A DNA stretch of 64,000 nt from an uncultured Albidovulum sp. (GCA_913064775.1 CAJYAD010000011.1:1-64000); one strand, 5' to 3'; shown: positions 29,762-38,754, numbered from the stretch's first letter. Made by a program: numbers and translations. The notes: generated from the letters alone by a model not told the origin.

Positions 29762-29789
29762 CGAAGCTCTGCAAGACCGATTGGCAGCG

Positions 29790-30365
29790 TCAGTTCAGTC
29801 GCGTATCGACGTCGCCGATCGCCTGGTCAATCATCTCGGCGGCGCTTTCCTTGGTCATCTGCTTGGTCAGCACGTCGCCTGCGGCTGCCACCGCCACGGC
29901 GATCGCGCGGTCGCGCACTTCCTTGACCGCCGCCTTCTCGGCCGATTCGATCTGGTCTTCCGCCGCCGCCAGTCGCCGCGCGATCGAGTCCCTCAGATCC
30001 GCCTTGGCCTGCTCCGCCGCCGCCTGGGCCTCTTCCCGGGCCTGGGCCACGATCCGCTCGGCCTGGGCCATCACCTCTTTCTGCTTGCGCTCGTAGGACG
30101 CCAGAATCGTCTGGGCCTCCTCGCGCAGGGCGCGGGCCTCTTCCAGATCTTTCTTGATCTGGTCGGCGCGCTTGTCGAGCATCCTGGTGATCATCCCCGG
30201 CACGCCGGCGTAGATCAGGATCCCGCAGAAGATCACGAAACCGATCAGGATGATCAGCAGCGGGTTCTGCAACGAGAAGAACCGCGGCGCCGCAAGTTCG
30301 CCACCGCCAGCGGCCAGCGCCGGCCCGGCCAGCAGCATCAGCGAAGGGATCAGTAACTTCTTCAT
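29790..30365 (-). CDS. atpF: ATP synthase F0 subunit b
   Basis: This 191-residue b subunit has a short N-terminal signal-like segment (MKKLLIPSLMLLAGPALA), then a membrane helix (LLIILIGFVIFCGILIYA) and a long charged coiled coil from about residue 65 (KRADQIKKDLEEARALREEAQ onward). It forms the peripheral stalk with b'. It lies 4 bases after the b' gene and is last in atpI-B-E-X-F. Confidence 0.93.
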   Translation of the reverse strand: MKKLLIPSLMLLAGPALAAGGGELAAPRFFSLQNPLLIILIGFVIFCGILIYAGVPGMITRMLDKRADQIKKDLEEARALREEAQTILASYERKQKEVMAQAERIVAQAREEAQAAAEQAKADLRDSIARRLAAAEDQIESAEKAAVKEVRDRAIAVAVAAAGDVLTKQMTKESAAEMIDQAIGDVDTRLN

Positions 30366-30369
30366 CGCC

Positions 30370-30924
30370 CTACCCTTTCAGCCGCGCGGTAACCGCTGCG
30401 GTCACGCTGCGTGCGTCGGCCTTGCCGCCCAGCGCCGCGACCAGCTCTTTCGCGGTGTCCTTGGCGACGATGGTCACGCTGTCAACCGCGCTGGCCCGGA
30501 TCTCGCCGATCCGCGCCTCGGCCTCGGTGGCCTTTTCGCCGATCTGGGCGTCGGCCTCGGCGGTCGCCGCATCCAGATCAGCCTGGATCTCGGCCTTCGC
30601 CTCGGCCACGATCCGCGCCGCTTCGCTGCGCGCATCGGCCAGCGCCTGATTATAGGCCTTCTCGGCCTCCTGCGCCTTCATCTTCAGCTCTTCGGCGGCC
30701 GCGATATCGTTGGTGATCGTGCCCTTGCGCTCGGCCAGGACCGCGCCGATCCGCGGCAGCGCAACCCGGTTGAGCATCAGGTAGATGATGATCAGCGCGA
30801 TCGCGAGCCAGAAGATCTGGTTCGGATAGGTCGAGAAGTCGAGCTGCGGCATACCCGCGGCTTCGGTGGCCGAGGTCGGATGGTCTGCGGCGACCGCGGT
30901 GATCGCTGCTGCTGCTGTTGACAT
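30370..30924 (-). CDS. atpX: ATP synthase F0 subunit b' (second b-type subunit)
   Basis: This 184-residue b-type subunit carries the family start [34 protein letters not shown] (membrane helix at about residues 35-55) and an Ala/Glu-rich coiled-coil stalk. Paired, non-identical b and b' are typical of Rhodobacterales and other photosynthetic-lineage bacteria. It follows atpE after a 114-base spacer with a hairpin. Confidence 0.92.
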   Translation of the reverse strand: MSTAAAAITAVAADHPTSATEAAGMPQLDFSTYPNQIFWLAIALIIIYLMLNRVALPRIGAVLAERKGTITNDIAAAEELKMKAQEAEKAYNQALADARSEAARIVAEAKAEIQADLDAATAEADAQIGEKATEAEARIGEIRASAVDSVTIVAKDTAKELVAALGGKADARSVTAAVTARLKG

Positions 30925-30950
30925 GACGTCCTCCTGTGCCCTGCTGTCCC

Positions 30951-30974
30951 GGCCGGGCGTTCAGCCGCCCGGCC
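30951..30974 (-). promoter_or_regulatory. Intercistronic hairpin after atpE
   Basis: GGCCGGGCG (30951-30959) pairs with CGCCCGGCC (30966-30974) in the 114-base gap between atpE and atpX. It probably stabilises the atpE message or attenuates readthrough, giving more c subunit than b subunits. Confidence 0.55.
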
Positions 30975-31038
30975 CCCCACCGCCCGATCCGCAGGCCCCA
31001 CGGGGCCATGAACCGGGTCGCGGCGGGATCGCGGGATC

Positions 31039-31275
31039 TTAGAGGGCGAACATCAGCAGAAGTGCGACCAGGAACGAGAAGATCCCGAAGGCTTCCGCAA
31101 AGGCGATGCCGATGAACAGCATGGCGGTCTGGCCCGGCGCCGCCGACGGGTTGCGCAGCGCGCCCGACAGGAAGTTGCCGATGATGTTGCCCACGCCGAT
31201 CGCGGCGCCGCCCATGCCGACACAGGCCAGGCCGGCGCCGATGTAAAGACCCATTTGAACGATATCGCCAGTCAT
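31039..31275 (-). CDS. atpE: ATP synthase F0 subunit c
   Basis: This 78-residue two-helix hairpin forms the rotor ring. Helix 1 is [23 protein letters not shown], the polar loop is [10 protein letters not shown], and helix 2 contains the proton-carrying glutamate in [18 protein letters not shown] (near residue 61). The ATG at 31275 is behind AGGAG; the frame continues upstream into atpB sequence only by chance. Confidence 0.96.
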   Translation of the reverse strand: MTGDIVQMGLYIGAGLACVGMGGAAIGVGNIIGNFLSGALRNPSAAPGQTAMLFIGIAFAEAFGIFSFLVALLLMFAL

Positions 31276-31319
31276 GTCACTTCTCCTTGGATTGGAATGG
31301 CTTGAGGTTTCGGGGACCG

Positions 31320-32069
31320 TCAGTGCTTGGGATGCAGCGCATCCTTCAGGTAGACGACGGTCAGGATGGTGAAGACATAGGCCTGCACGAAGGCGGCCAG
31401 CAGATCGAGCGCGTACATCGCCGTGATGCCCAGCACCGACAAGGGCGAGATCAGCGCGACGGCGGCGAAAGCCGCGAAGACCTCGATCACCGCATGGCCG
31501 GCCATCATGTTGCCGCCAAGACGAATGGAGTGGCTGACCGGACGCACGAAGTACGAGATCACTTCGATCAGCGCCAGGAAGGGGCGCAGCGGCAGCGGCG
31601 CGGCGGTAACCCAGAAGAGTTGCAGAAAGCCCAGTCCGTGGCGCGCGAACCCGATCGCGGTGACCGATACGAAGACCAGGATCGCCAGCGTGCCGGTTAC
31701 GGCGAAATGCGCCGTGGTGGCAAAGCCGATCGGCAGCAGGCCCAGCGTGTTGCTGAACACGACGAACATGAAGATCGTCATGACGTAGGGGAAGAACTTC
31801 AGCCCCTCCTTGCCGGCGATGTCCTCGATCATCTTGTAGACGAAGCCATAGGCGACCTCGGCCACCGACTGTGCCCGCGACGGGATGATCGCCCGGCCTT
31901 TCGAGCCCACGACCAGCAGCAGGAAGACGCACAGGATCGCGATCCCCATCCACAGGGTCTGGTTGGTGGGCGTGTACCAATGGACAACATCCCCGCCAAA
32001 CAGGGGCTTGATCAGGAACTGGTGCATCGGATGGATCGCCAGTTCCGAACCTTGTTGCTCTGCCGCCAT
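31320..32069 (-). CDS. atpB: ATP synthase F0 subunit a
   Basis: This 249-residue membrane stator forms the proton half-channels. Family sequence includes [20 protein letters not shown], the essential arginine in [13 protein letters not shown] (near residue 189), and [21 protein letters not shown] at the C-terminus. It is preceded by atpI (2 bases) and followed by atpE. Confidence 0.96.
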   Translation of the reverse strand: MAAEQQGSELAIHPMHQFLIKPLFGGDVVHWYTPTNQTLWMGIAILCVFLLLVVGSKGRAIIPSRAQSVAEVAYGFVYKMIEDIAGKEGLKFFPYVMTIFMFVVFSNTLGLLPIGFATTAHFAVTGTLAILVFVSVTAIGFARHGLGFLQLFWVTAAPLPLRPFLALIEVISYFVRPVSHSIRLGGNMMAGHAVIEVFAAFAAVALISPLSVLGITAMYALDLLAAFVQAYVFTILTVVYLKDALHPKH

Positions 32070-32071
32070 GT

Positions 32072-32422
32072 CTAGCCCTCTTCGCGTTCGGCGGATTTGT
32101 CCGCCTCTTTCTGCATCTCCTTGGCGGTGCGAAACATGACGTTCACCCCCGCCGCGAAGCCCAACAATATGAACACCACCAGAAACAGCGGCTTGGTGCC
32201 CAGCCAGGCATCCAGCGCGTATCCGATGACGAAGCCGATCCCCAGACCGGCCACAAGTTCCGTCACCATCCGCCAGGCATAGCTCGCCTGGTCCAGATTG
32301 GTCGCGATCCGGGGCTTCGGCTTCGGCGTCGCCATCCGCTTGGCCTTCGCGATCCGCTCTTCCAAGCGCCTCACGCGGTCGTCGTCGGCTGGATCGGCCA
32401 CCGAAATTCGCCCCCGGGTCAT
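32072..32422 (-). CDS. atpI: ATP synthase assembly protein AtpI
   Basis: This 116-residue protein has a charged N-terminus and two transmembrane helices in the C-terminal half ([24 protein letters not shown] and [20 protein letters not shown]). This is the AtpI pattern in alphaproteobacteria, where it helps c-ring assembly. It is the first gene of the F0 operon; the F1 genes are not here, as expected for this group. Confidence 0.88.
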   Translation of the reverse strand: MTRGRISVADPADDDRVRRLEERIAKAKRMATPKPKPRIATNLDQASYAWRMVTELVAGLGIGFVIGYALDAWLGTKPLFLVVFILLGFAAGVNVMFRTAKEMQKEADKSAEREEG

Positions 32423-32580
32423 TCGCGCAGGAACCTACGAAGCGACGGCCACGAAGTCAATGCTTCACGAACGCGCGAGATCCAAAACAAACCCTTCGGT
32501 TTCATGCACTTAACACGAGATGCGGCACGGAGGAACCCGGCCAGGGGCCACTTCTGGCGCGCCCGGGCCCCGGGCCTTAT

Positions 32581-32596
32581 TCAACCATCCGGTTGA
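32581..32596. promoter_or_regulatory. ArsR-family self-operator palindrome
   Basis: TCAACC-ATCC-GGTTGA is a perfect 6-4-6 palindrome 32 bases before the ArsR-family gene. Operators of this kind are common before ArsR/SdpR-type regulators, so autorepression is likely. Confidence 0.65.
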
Positions 32597-32627
32597 CGAT
32601 GATCGGCGCCACGGGCAAGGATCGCGC

Positions 32628-32984
32628 ATGGCCCCAGCCCTCGACCAGATCTTCGCCGCCCTAGCCGACCCGACCCGCCGGGCGATCCTGACGATGCTTC
32701 TGGAAGATGACATGGCTGTCACCGACGTGGCCCAGCCGTTCGAGATCTCGCTGGCGGCGATCTCGAAGCATCTGGGGATCCTCGCCGCCGCCGGGCTGAT
32801 CTCGCAGGAAAAGCGCGGCCGGGTGAAATGGTGCAAACTGGAACCCGACGCGCTGCGCGACGCCTCGGTCTGGATGCAGGGCTTCGGGCAGTTCGAGCCG
32901 GTGAACCTCGACGCGTTTGAGCGTTTCCTGGAGGGTGAGCTACAAAGCCCCCCCGACGCGGCGGACGAAGCCCCCGCCCTCTAG
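32628..32984 (+). CDS. ArsR-family winged-helix regulator
   Basis: This 118-residue regulator starts LDQIFAALADPTRRAILTMLLEDD and has the helix-turn-helix VTDVAQPFEISLAAISKHLGILAAAGLI, the form often paired with SRPBCC/AHSA1 proteins. Here no such partner is adjacent; the next gene is a converging RNase. It lacks an ELCVCDL-type metal box, so it probably does not sense arsenic. ATG at 32628 chosen, behind the palindrome. Confidence 0.88.
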   Translation: MAPALDQIFAALADPTRRAILTMLLEDDMAVTDVAQPFEISLAAISKHLGILAAAGLISQEKRGRVKWCKLEPDALRDASVWMQGFGQFEPVNLDAFERFLEGELQSPPDAADEAPAL

Positions 32985-32997
32985 CGAACCCCGCCCG

Positions 32998-33648
32998 CTA
33001 GCGCATCCCGTCCATCAGCGCATCTCCCAGTCGGCAATCCTGCGCCACATCGATGCCGCACGGGCGCGGGCGCAGGCCCTTGGTCAGGCAGATGCGCACC
33101 TCGTCGATCCTGCCGCGCTCGCAGGTGATAGTCACCATGTCGGGCGAAAGGCCGGGGTTGGCCTCCAGAAAGGCCTGCTCAACTACTTTTGCGGGCAGTT
33201 TCACGTCCTTGTGCAGCCGCTGAAAGACCTGCGGGATGCGGATGCTGTCATAGGCACGGCGCGCGGTGGCGAAATAAGAGGCCGCCGACAGGCCGGTGCA
33301 GCGACCGTGCTTCTTCCATTCGTGCCAGGCCAGGCCCGGCGTGCCGGTGATGTCGGCCATCGCGGCGGTCTGGGCGCGGCTGGGATCGCGCTGCGCGGTC
33401 CGGCAATAGCTGGGATAGCCGCGCGTGTCCTGCGGCCACAACCCGTGCAAAGTGAAGCCGAAGGGCCGGCGCGCATTGCATTGCGGCGATTGGCGTGCGT
33501 CGCCGGTCAGCGCGCACCAAGTGGGCGACCACGACAGCGACATCACATAATAGTCGAACTGACCCGCGCGCTCGCCCTCGGCATGGGCGGGCATTGCGGC
33601 CGGCAGCGCGGCACCCAAGGCGATCATCAGGGCCAAAACAAGGCGCAT
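32998..33648 (-). CDS. Secreted ribonuclease T2 family protein
   Basis: This 216-residue protein has a signal peptide (MRLVLALMIALGAALPAAMPAHA). Both T2 catalytic segments are intact: FTLHGLWPQ (CAS I) near residue 60 and WHEWKKHGRC (CAS II) near residue 107. It also has paired cysteines for disulfides. It should cleave RNA in the periplasm or outside the cell, giving nucleotides or phosphate. ATG at 33648 chosen because the mature domain follows directly. Single gene. Confidence 0.92.
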   Translation of the reverse strand: MRLVLALMIALGAALPAAMPAHAEGERAGQFDYYVMSLSWSPTWCALTGDARQSPQCNARRPFGFTLHGLWPQDTRGYPSYCRTAQRDPSRAQTAAMADITGTPGLAWHEWKKHGRCTGLSAASYFATARRAYDSIRIPQVFQRLHKDVKLPAKVVEQAFLEANPGLSPDMVTITCERGRIDEVRICLTKGLRPRPCGIDVAQDCRLGDALMDGMR

Positions 33649-33772
33649 TTTCTCTTCCCTCCGGCGGCCAAGGGGATTATACCGGGCCCGACTTCCCCGG
33701 ACATCGAGGAAATGCGGCCCCAGACCGCAGCCGTTTCCCGGCACGGGAGAGATTTGTAAAGGAGTGGCTGAG

Positions 33773-34540
33773 ATGAACAAGCCCCTGATGTCGAAGGCCA
33801 CCGCTGTCTGGCTGGTGGACAACACGACGCTAAGCTTCCGGCAGATCGCCGATTTCTGCGGGATGCATGAGCTGGAAATCCAGGGCATCGCCGATGGCGA
33901 CGTGGCGGCGGGCGTGAAGGGCTTCGACCCGATCACGAACAACCAGCTCGATCAAGTCGAGATCGACCGCGGCGAAAAAGATCCGCTGCACAAGCTGAAG
34001 CTGAAGTTCAACCCCGCCTCTGTGGGCGAGGAAAAGCGCCGCGGCCCGCGCTACACTCCGCTGTCGAAGCGCCAGGACCGCCCGGCGGCGATCCTGTGGC
34101 TGGTGAAATTCCACCCCGAGCTTACCGACGGCCAGATCGGCAAGCTGGTGGGGACCACCAAGCCGACGATCCAGTCGATCCGCGAGCGCACCCATTGGAA
34201 CATCACCAACATCCAGCCGATCGACCCGGTCGCGCTGGGCCTGTGCAGGCAGACCGAGCTTGACTCGGCAGTCCAGCAGGCAGCGCGCAAGAAGGCGGCC
34301 GAGGGTTCGGTCATGACCGATGATGAGCGGCGCAAGCTGGTCTCGACCGAGCAATCGCTGGGCATGTCGGACGAGCCGAAGATCCCCTCGTCGATCGCCG
34401 GGCTCGAAACCTTCACTCTGGGGGGCCACGACGCGGCCGAAGAGGAAGAGAAAAGCCCCGCCGATTTCTCGGATGCGGACAGCTTCTTCAACCTTCCCGG
34501 CGGCGATGCCGACGAGGATGAAGACGAAGATCAGCGCTGA
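33773..34540 (+). CDS. trcR: DUF1013 protein, TrcR-type cell-cycle transcription factor
   Basis: This 255-residue DUF1013 protein is conserved across alphaproteobacteria and has been characterised in Caulobacter as TrcR, which associates with RNA polymerase. The N-terminal half has two helix-turn-helix-like regions (TTLSFRQIADFCGMHELEIQGIADGD and LTDGQIGKLVGTTKPTIQSIRERTHWN). The C-terminus is very acidic (GGDADEDEDEDQR). The ATG at 33773 has AAAGGAG eight bases upstream. It ends in a strong terminator. Confidence 0.85.
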   Translation: MNKPLMSKATAVWLVDNTTLSFRQIADFCGMHELEIQGIADGDVAAGVKGFDPITNNQLDQVEIDRGEKDPLHKLKLKFNPASVGEEKRRGPRYTPLSKRQDRPAAILWLVKFHPELTDGQIGKLVGTTKPTIQSIRERTHWNITNIQPIDPVALGLCRQTELDSAVQQAARKKAAEGSVMTDDERRKLVSTEQSLGMSDEPKIPSSIAGLETFTLGGHDAAEEEEKSPADFSDADSFFNLPGGDADEDEDEDQR

Positions 34541-34565
34541 TCGCCCCCCCAAGCCTCCGACCCAG

Positions 34566-34597
34566 GACCCCGGCCCTCGCGCCGGGGTCTTTTGTTT
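34566..34597 (+). terminator. Intrinsic terminator after trcR
   Basis: GACCCCGGC (34566-34574) pairs with GCCGGGGTC (34581-34589) around six bases, followed by TTTTGTTT. A textbook rho-independent terminator. Confidence 0.88.
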
Positions 34598-34672
34598 GGC
34601 GGCCCCCAACGCCCGGCCCCCCCGTCGCCATCGTCACTCGGACCGATGACGACCCCGTGGGATATCTGAGCC

Positions 34673-34746
34673 AAGATGAAAGCGAGGCGCGTTCCTAGCT
34701 TTCACTCTGGTGAAAATATCCCGGGGGCGCAGGGGGCAGCGCCCCC
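34673..34746. repeat. Dispersed intergenic hairpin element, copy B
   Basis: The inverted repeat TGAAAGC (34677) / GCTTTCA (34698) is followed by an AATATCCCGGGGG segment and the terminal hairpin GGGGGC-AGC-GCCCCC (34732-34746). Aligned with copy A near 11.7 kb, the last 48 bases agree at most positions and in the same order. Confidence 0.65.
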
Positions 34747-34765
34747 GCCGCGGCGCCCGCAGCCC

Positions 34766-35485
34766 TCACACCCCGCGCCGGTTGCCCCAGATCAGCACAT
34801 GCAGCTGCGGCAGGATGCGCGGCGTGAACCAGCCCGCGCCGGTGGTTTGCTCGACCAGCCAGAGCATCCGGTCGGCCAGCGCTTGCGGATCGACGGACCG
34901 GTCGGGGTCGACCTCGGGGTTGCCCGGCTGCAGATAGAGGGGCAGGTCCGGGTGGCGGGCATGGGCGGCGCGGGCCCAGTCCAGATCGGCCATATCGAAG
35001 ACCACGATCTTCATCACCGTGCGCCTTGCCCCGGCGCCCGCCGCGACGCAATCTGCGAAGGCCTGCCAATCCACCGTCTCGCCGCTCGAGGGCGGCTTGG
35101 GCGACAGCACCAGCGTGTCGAGATCACCAAACCAAGGCCGCGCGACCGAGCCTTGGGTTTCACAGGCGAAGCCATAGCCCTCGGCTTTCCCCCGCGCGAT
35201 CACCGGCGCGAAATCCTGGATCGCCGGATTGCCGCCCGAGATTGACACCGTCAACGGCTGCCCGCCCGACAGGCGCCGGACCTCATCCCAGACCGCGGCG
35301 GGCGTCATCGGCGCCCAGGTCTCGCGGTAGGCGCTGTCGACCGCATGCAGGCTGTCGCACCAGACGCAGCGGTAGTCGCAGCCTCCGGCGCGGATAAAGA
35401 CCGTGGCCTCGCCGATCAGCGCGCCCTCGCCCTGAATCGTGGGGCCGAAGATCTCGGCGATGCGGAGGGGACGGGAGGCGCTCAT
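34766..35485 (-). CDS. queE: 7-carboxy-7-deazaguanine synthase
   Basis: This 239-residue radical SAM enzyme makes 7-carboxy-7-deazaguanine from carboxytetrahydropterin for queuosine synthesis. The N-terminus [17 protein letters not shown] is QueE-typical and the 4Fe-4S motif is CDYRCVWC (CxxxCxxC) near residue 36. [13 protein letters not shown] follows. Its ATG overlaps the queD stop by 4 bases. Third gene of queC-queD-queE. Confidence 0.95.
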   Translation of the reverse strand: MSASRPLRIAEIFGPTIQGEGALIGEATVFIRAGGCDYRCVWCDSLHAVDSAYRETWAPMTPAAVWDEVRRLSGGQPLTVSISGGNPAIQDFAPVIARGKAEGYGFACETQGSVARPWFGDLDTLVLSPKPPSSGETVDWQAFADCVAAGAGARRTVMKIVVFDMADLDWARAAHARHPDLPLYLQPGNPEVDPDRSVDPQALADRMLWLVEQTTGAGWFTPRILPQLHVLIWGNRRGV

Positions 35486-35835
35486 GGCCGGTACTCGGCC
35501 CAGGTCTTGGGCGTCTCGCTGACCCGCACCGCCACGGTTTCCGGCCAGCGCGCCCGGCACCAGTCATGGAAATGCCGCGCCAGGTTCTCGGCCGTCGAGG
35601 GCAGGTCCAGCACGTCGTTCAGATGGCGGTGGTCAAATGTGCCGTCGATATAGGCCTTGAGCGGTGCGAGTTCGTGATAGTCGCGCACGAAGCCGTCGGC
35701 GTTCAGCTCCGCAGCGGCCAGCTCGACCACGACGATGTAATTGTGCCCGTGCAGCCGCGCGCATTGGTGATCGGGCGGCAGGTGGTCCAGCCGGTGCGAG
35801 GCCGAGAAGGCGAATTCCTTGGCAATGCGGTACAT
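35482..35835 (-). CDS. queD: 6-carboxytetrahydropterin synthase
   Basis: This 117-residue enzyme converts 7,8-dihydroneopterin triphosphate to 6-carboxytetrahydropterin. The zinc-binding histidines lie in [25 protein letters not shown], and [23 protein letters not shown] matches the family. It begins immediately after the queC stop and overlaps queE. Confidence 0.95.
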   Translation of the reverse strand: MYRIAKEFAFSASHRLDHLPPDHQCARLHGHNYIVVVELAAAELNADGFVRDYHELAPLKAYIDGTFDHRHLNDVLDLPSTAENLARHFHDWCRARWPETVAVRVSETPKTWAEYRP

Positions 35836-36537
35836 CTAGCGGCCCTCGCGCCCGGCCACGGCGTCGCGCCAGTAGTCGGGATCATCGTAGGCGGTCGGAT
35901 CGGGGATGCCCGCCAGATGGAAGGCCTCGCGCCGCTCGACGCAGGTGCCGCAGCGCCCGCAATGCCGCGCGCCGCCCTTGTAGCAGGACCAGGTCTCGGC
36001 GAAGGGGGTGCCCACGCGCGCGCCCTCGGTCACGATATCGGCCTTCGTGCGATGCACGAAGGGGGTGTAAAGGTGGATATCGGCATAGCCGTCAAGCGCG
36101 GCCTTCTGCATCGCCTCGAAAGCCTCGGTGAAGGCCGGGCGGCAGTCGGGATAGATGAAATGATCGCCGCCGTGCACGGCGGTCGCGACCGCGTCGTCGC
36201 CGTTCGCGGCAGCCACGCCGAAGGCCACGGCCAACATGATCGCGTTGCGGTTGGGCACCACGGTGATACGCATGGTTTCTTCGGCGTAATGGCCGTCGGG
36301 GACGTCGATGTCGTCGGTCAAGGCCGATCCGGTCAGTGCCGCGCCGATGCCACGCAGGTCGATGATGTCATGCGGCACGCCCAGCCGCCGGGCGGCAAGG
36401 GCGGCAAAGTCCAGCTCCTTGCGGTGGCGCTGGCCGTAGTCGAAGGAAACCAGGCGGGTCAACTCGTGCGCGTCCGCCACCATATGGGCAAGCGATACGG
36501 AATCGAGTCCGCCGGAGCAGATGACGATGGTCTTCAT
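35836..36537 (-). CDS. queC: 7-cyano-7-deazaguanine (preQ0) synthase
   Basis: This 233-residue ATP-dependent enzyme makes preQ0. The N-terminal PP-loop is VICSGGLDSVSLAHM, and a zinc-binding cysteine cluster lies near residue 190 (CYKGGARHCGRCGTCVERREAF). It is the first gene of the operon, and its leader carries a preQ1-I riboswitch whose tail overlaps the ribosome binding site. Confidence 0.96.
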   Translation of the reverse strand: MKTIVICSGGLDSVSLAHMVADAHELTRLVSFDYGQRHRKELDFAALAARRLGVPHDIIDLRGIGAALTGSALTDDIDVPDGHYAEETMRITVVPNRNAIMLAVAFGVAAANGDDAVATAVHGGDHFIYPDCRPAFTEAFEAMQKAALDGYADIHLYTPFVHRTKADIVTEGARVGTPFAETWSCYKGGARHCGRCGTCVERREAFHLAGIPDPTAYDDPDYWRDAVAGREGR

Positions 36538-36545
36538 GTTTGATC

Positions 36546-36579
36546 CCTTGTTTTGATCCCCGGGTGGGCTGCGACCGGG
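36546..36579 (-). promoter_or_regulatory. preQ1-I riboswitch controlling queC
   Basis: Read on the minus strand from 36579, the leader has P1 as CCCGG (36579-36575) pairing with CCGGG (36563-36559), the loop UCGCAG..., a C just 5' of the P1 3' strand (36564, the ligand-pairing position) and the A-rich tail AUCAAAACAAGG. This matches the 34-base Thermoanaerobacter preQ1-I aptamer (GGUCGCAG loop and ACAAAACAAGG tail). The last bases, AAGGG, are the queC Shine-Dalgarno at 7-8 bases from the ATG, so ligand binding should block translation. Confidence 0.88.
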
Positions 36580-36757
36580 AAAGGCGCGCCAAGCAGGCGC
36601 CGCGGTTGGCGGAGATACAGCGCGTATCGAACGGGGTCAATGCGGGCGGCGGGGTACGGGCAGCGTGCCGGCAGCGATCAGCCCGCAATACCCACCGGGG
36701 GCGCTGCGCGGCGCTGGGTGGCGCCGCGTCAGGCCTGTGGGGCCGATCGCTGCAGGA

Positions 36758-37618
36758 TCAGATCGCGGCCTTGCGGCTTTCATCCAGATAGATCTCGCGC
36801 AGCCGGGCCGCCACGCGACCGGGCGTGCCAGCGCCCACCGCCGCGCCGTCGATCTCTACCACCGGCATCACGAAGGCCGAGGCCGAGGTGAAGAAGGCCT
36901 CATCCGCCGCCTGCGCCTCTTCGATCGTGAAGGGGCGTTCCTCTACCTCCATCTGCGCCTCGCGGGCGAAGCGCAGCACCGCCGCGCGGGTGATCCCGTG
37001 CAGGATGTCAGTGCCGAGGTTACGGGTGATGATCTTCCCGTCCTTGACGATATAGGCGTTGTTCGAGGTGCCTTCGGTCACGAAGCCGTCCTCGACCAGC
37101 CAGGCATCGTCGGCGCCGGCCTTCTTGGCCATCATCTTGCCCATCGAGGGGTAAAGCAGTTGTACCGTCTTGATGTCGCGCCGGCCCCAGCGGATGTCGT
37201 CGATCGAGATCACCTTGATGCCAACCTTGGCAGTGGGGTTGTCGGCCAGACCCGGCTTGGCCTGAGTGAACAGCACCAGCGTCGGCGCCACCTCTGGCCC
37301 CGGAAACACGAAATCCCGGTCGCCCGGATTGCCGCGGGTGACCTGAAGATAGATCATCCCCTCGTCCAGATCGTTGCGCGCGATCAATTCACGGTGGATC
37401 GCCAGCAGCGCGTCGTCCGAGCAGGGCGCGGCCATGTCGAGTTCGTTCAGCGAGCGCGCCAGACGGGTGGCATGGCCGGCGAAGTCGATCAGCTTGCCGC
37501 CCAGCACCGAGGTCACCTCATAGACCGCGTCGGACATCAGGAAGCCGCGATCGAAGATCGACACCTTGGCCTCTTCCTCGGGCAGGTAGGCGCCGTTGAC
37601 ATAGACGGTGCGGCTCAT
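36758..37618 (-). CDS. dat: D-amino acid aminotransferase (class IV, PLP)
   Basis: This 286-residue fold-type IV aminotransferase begins VYVNGAYLPEEEAKVSIFDRGFLMSDAVYE, as D-amino acid transaminases do. The PLP lysine is in RDIKTVQLLYP near residue 147, and VTEGTSNNAYIV precedes the cofactor phosphate site. It interconverts D-glutamate/D-alanine and the 2-oxo acids. It is upstream of queC on the same strand and just downstream of dgcA, suggesting a D-glutamate role. A branched-chain aminotransferase is a less likely alternative. Confidence 0.85.
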   Translation of the reverse strand: MSRTVYVNGAYLPEEEAKVSIFDRGFLMSDAVYEVTSVLGGKLIDFAGHATRLARSLNELDMAAPCSDDALLAIHRELIARNDLDEGMIYLQVTRGNPGDRDFVFPGPEVAPTLVLFTQAKPGLADNPTAKVGIKVISIDDIRWGRRDIKTVQLLYPSMGKMMAKKAGADDAWLVEDGFVTEGTSNNAYIVKDGKIITRNLGTDILHGITRAAVLRFAREAQMEVEERPFTIEEAQAADEAFFTSASAFVMPVVEIDGAAVGAGTPGRVAARLREIYLDESRKAAI

Positions 37619-37697
37619 GGCTCGGGTCCTTTCGTTCGCTGTTTCGGGCTTTGCCCAACTCTTTCGGGCTCGGCCCGTTCATCGCTTAAAACGCTCC

Positions 37698-38660
37698 TCA
37701 GCCCCAGAGGGCGGCGCGCGGAGGATGCACCCCCTTGGCGTCGTAGAAAAGCGGCACATCGCGGTCTTCGGCCAGCAGAAGCGGGCCGTCAAGATCCACG
37801 TAATCGGCGCCCTGCGCCAGCAACACCGCCGGCGCCATCGCCAGCGACGATCCGACCATGCAGCCGATCATCACCCGGTAGCCCTGCGCCCGGGCCAGAT
37901 CGCGCAGCGCCAGCGCCTCGGTCAACCCGCCGGTCTTGTCGAGCTTGATGTTGATCATGTCGTATTTGCCGGCAAGATCCGCCAGCGACGCGCGGTCATG
38001 GCAGCTTTCATCGGCGCAGACCGGGATCGGGCGGGCGATCTCGGCCAGGGCCTCATCGGCGCCGGCGGGCAGCGGCTGTTCGACCAGCGCCACACCGATC
38101 CTTTGCAGATGCGGGGCCAGATCGGCGTAGATCTCGGTCGTCCAGCCCTCATTCGCGTCGACGATGATCTTCGCATCGGGCGCGCCGGCGCGGACCGCGG
38201 CCAGACGGTGCATGTCATCGGGCGTGCCCAGCTTGATCTTCAGCAGCGGACGGTGGGCGTTCTTCGCGGCCTCGGCCCGCATCCGGTCGGGATCGTCGAG
38301 CGACAGGGTATAGGCGGTGACCATCGGCTGCGGCGCGGGCAGGCCCGCAAGGTCCCAGACCCGTTTGCCGGCGCGCTTGGCTTCCCAATCCCACAACGCG
38401 CAATCGACGGCGTTGCGCGCCGCACCCGCAGCCAGCGCCTCTTGCAACGCGTGGCGCGAGATCCCCTCGGGCAGCGCCTCGATCTGGGCGGTGACCGACT
38501 CGAGGTTTTCGCCATAGCGCGCATAGGGCACGCATTCGCCCTGCCCGGTGATACCGTCGCGCGTGATCCGGACGGTCAGCACCTTGGCCTCGGTGCGTGA
38601 CCCGCGCGAGATGGTGAAGGCCTGCGCCAGGCGGAAGGTTTCGGCGGTGACGGTGATCAT
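37698..38660 (-). CDS. dgcA: Enolase-superfamily racemase/epimerase, probable N-acetyl-D-glutamate racemase
   Basis: This 320-residue dipeptide-epimerase-like protein has the catalytic KxK pair in LLKIKLG and metal ligands in IVDANEGW, LVEQPLP and CADESC. The second lysine is in INIKLDKTGGLTEA. On its own it could be an L-Ala-D/L-Glu epimerase (YcjG type). Placed directly downstream of dgcN it fits the DgcN-DgcA pathway, in which N-acetyl-D-glutamate is racemised to the L form. ATG at 38660 chosen. Confidence 0.85.
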   Translation of the reverse strand: MITVTAETFRLAQAFTISRGSRTEAKVLTVRITRDGITGQGECVPYARYGENLESVTAQIEALPEGISRHALQEALAAGAARNAVDCALWDWEAKRAGKRVWDLAGLPAPQPMVTAYTLSLDDPDRMRAEAAKNAHRPLLKIKLGTPDDMHRLAAVRAGAPDAKIIVDANEGWTTEIYADLAPHLQRIGVALVEQPLPAGADEALAEIARPIPVCADESCHDRASLADLAGKYDMINIKLDKTGGLTEALALRDLARAQGYRVMIGCMVGSSLAMAPAVLLAQGADYVDLDGPLLLAEDRDVPLFYDAKGVHPPRAALWG

Positions 38661-38754
38661 GGGGCCTCCCGGTGGTCTTGCCGGGCGCGGCGCCCCGTCC
38701 CGGCGGACCGGAAGGGGGCTACGGCGCCCGATGAGCGTGTCAGATCCCGCAGGA

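Larger units (their letters stand above)
29449..29789. other. Gap between the carnitine operon and atpF
   Basis: No credible gene in 341 bases. It contains a palindromic candidate operator for the carnitine operon (29549-29569) and the atp operon terminator (29731-29761). Confidence 0.6.
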
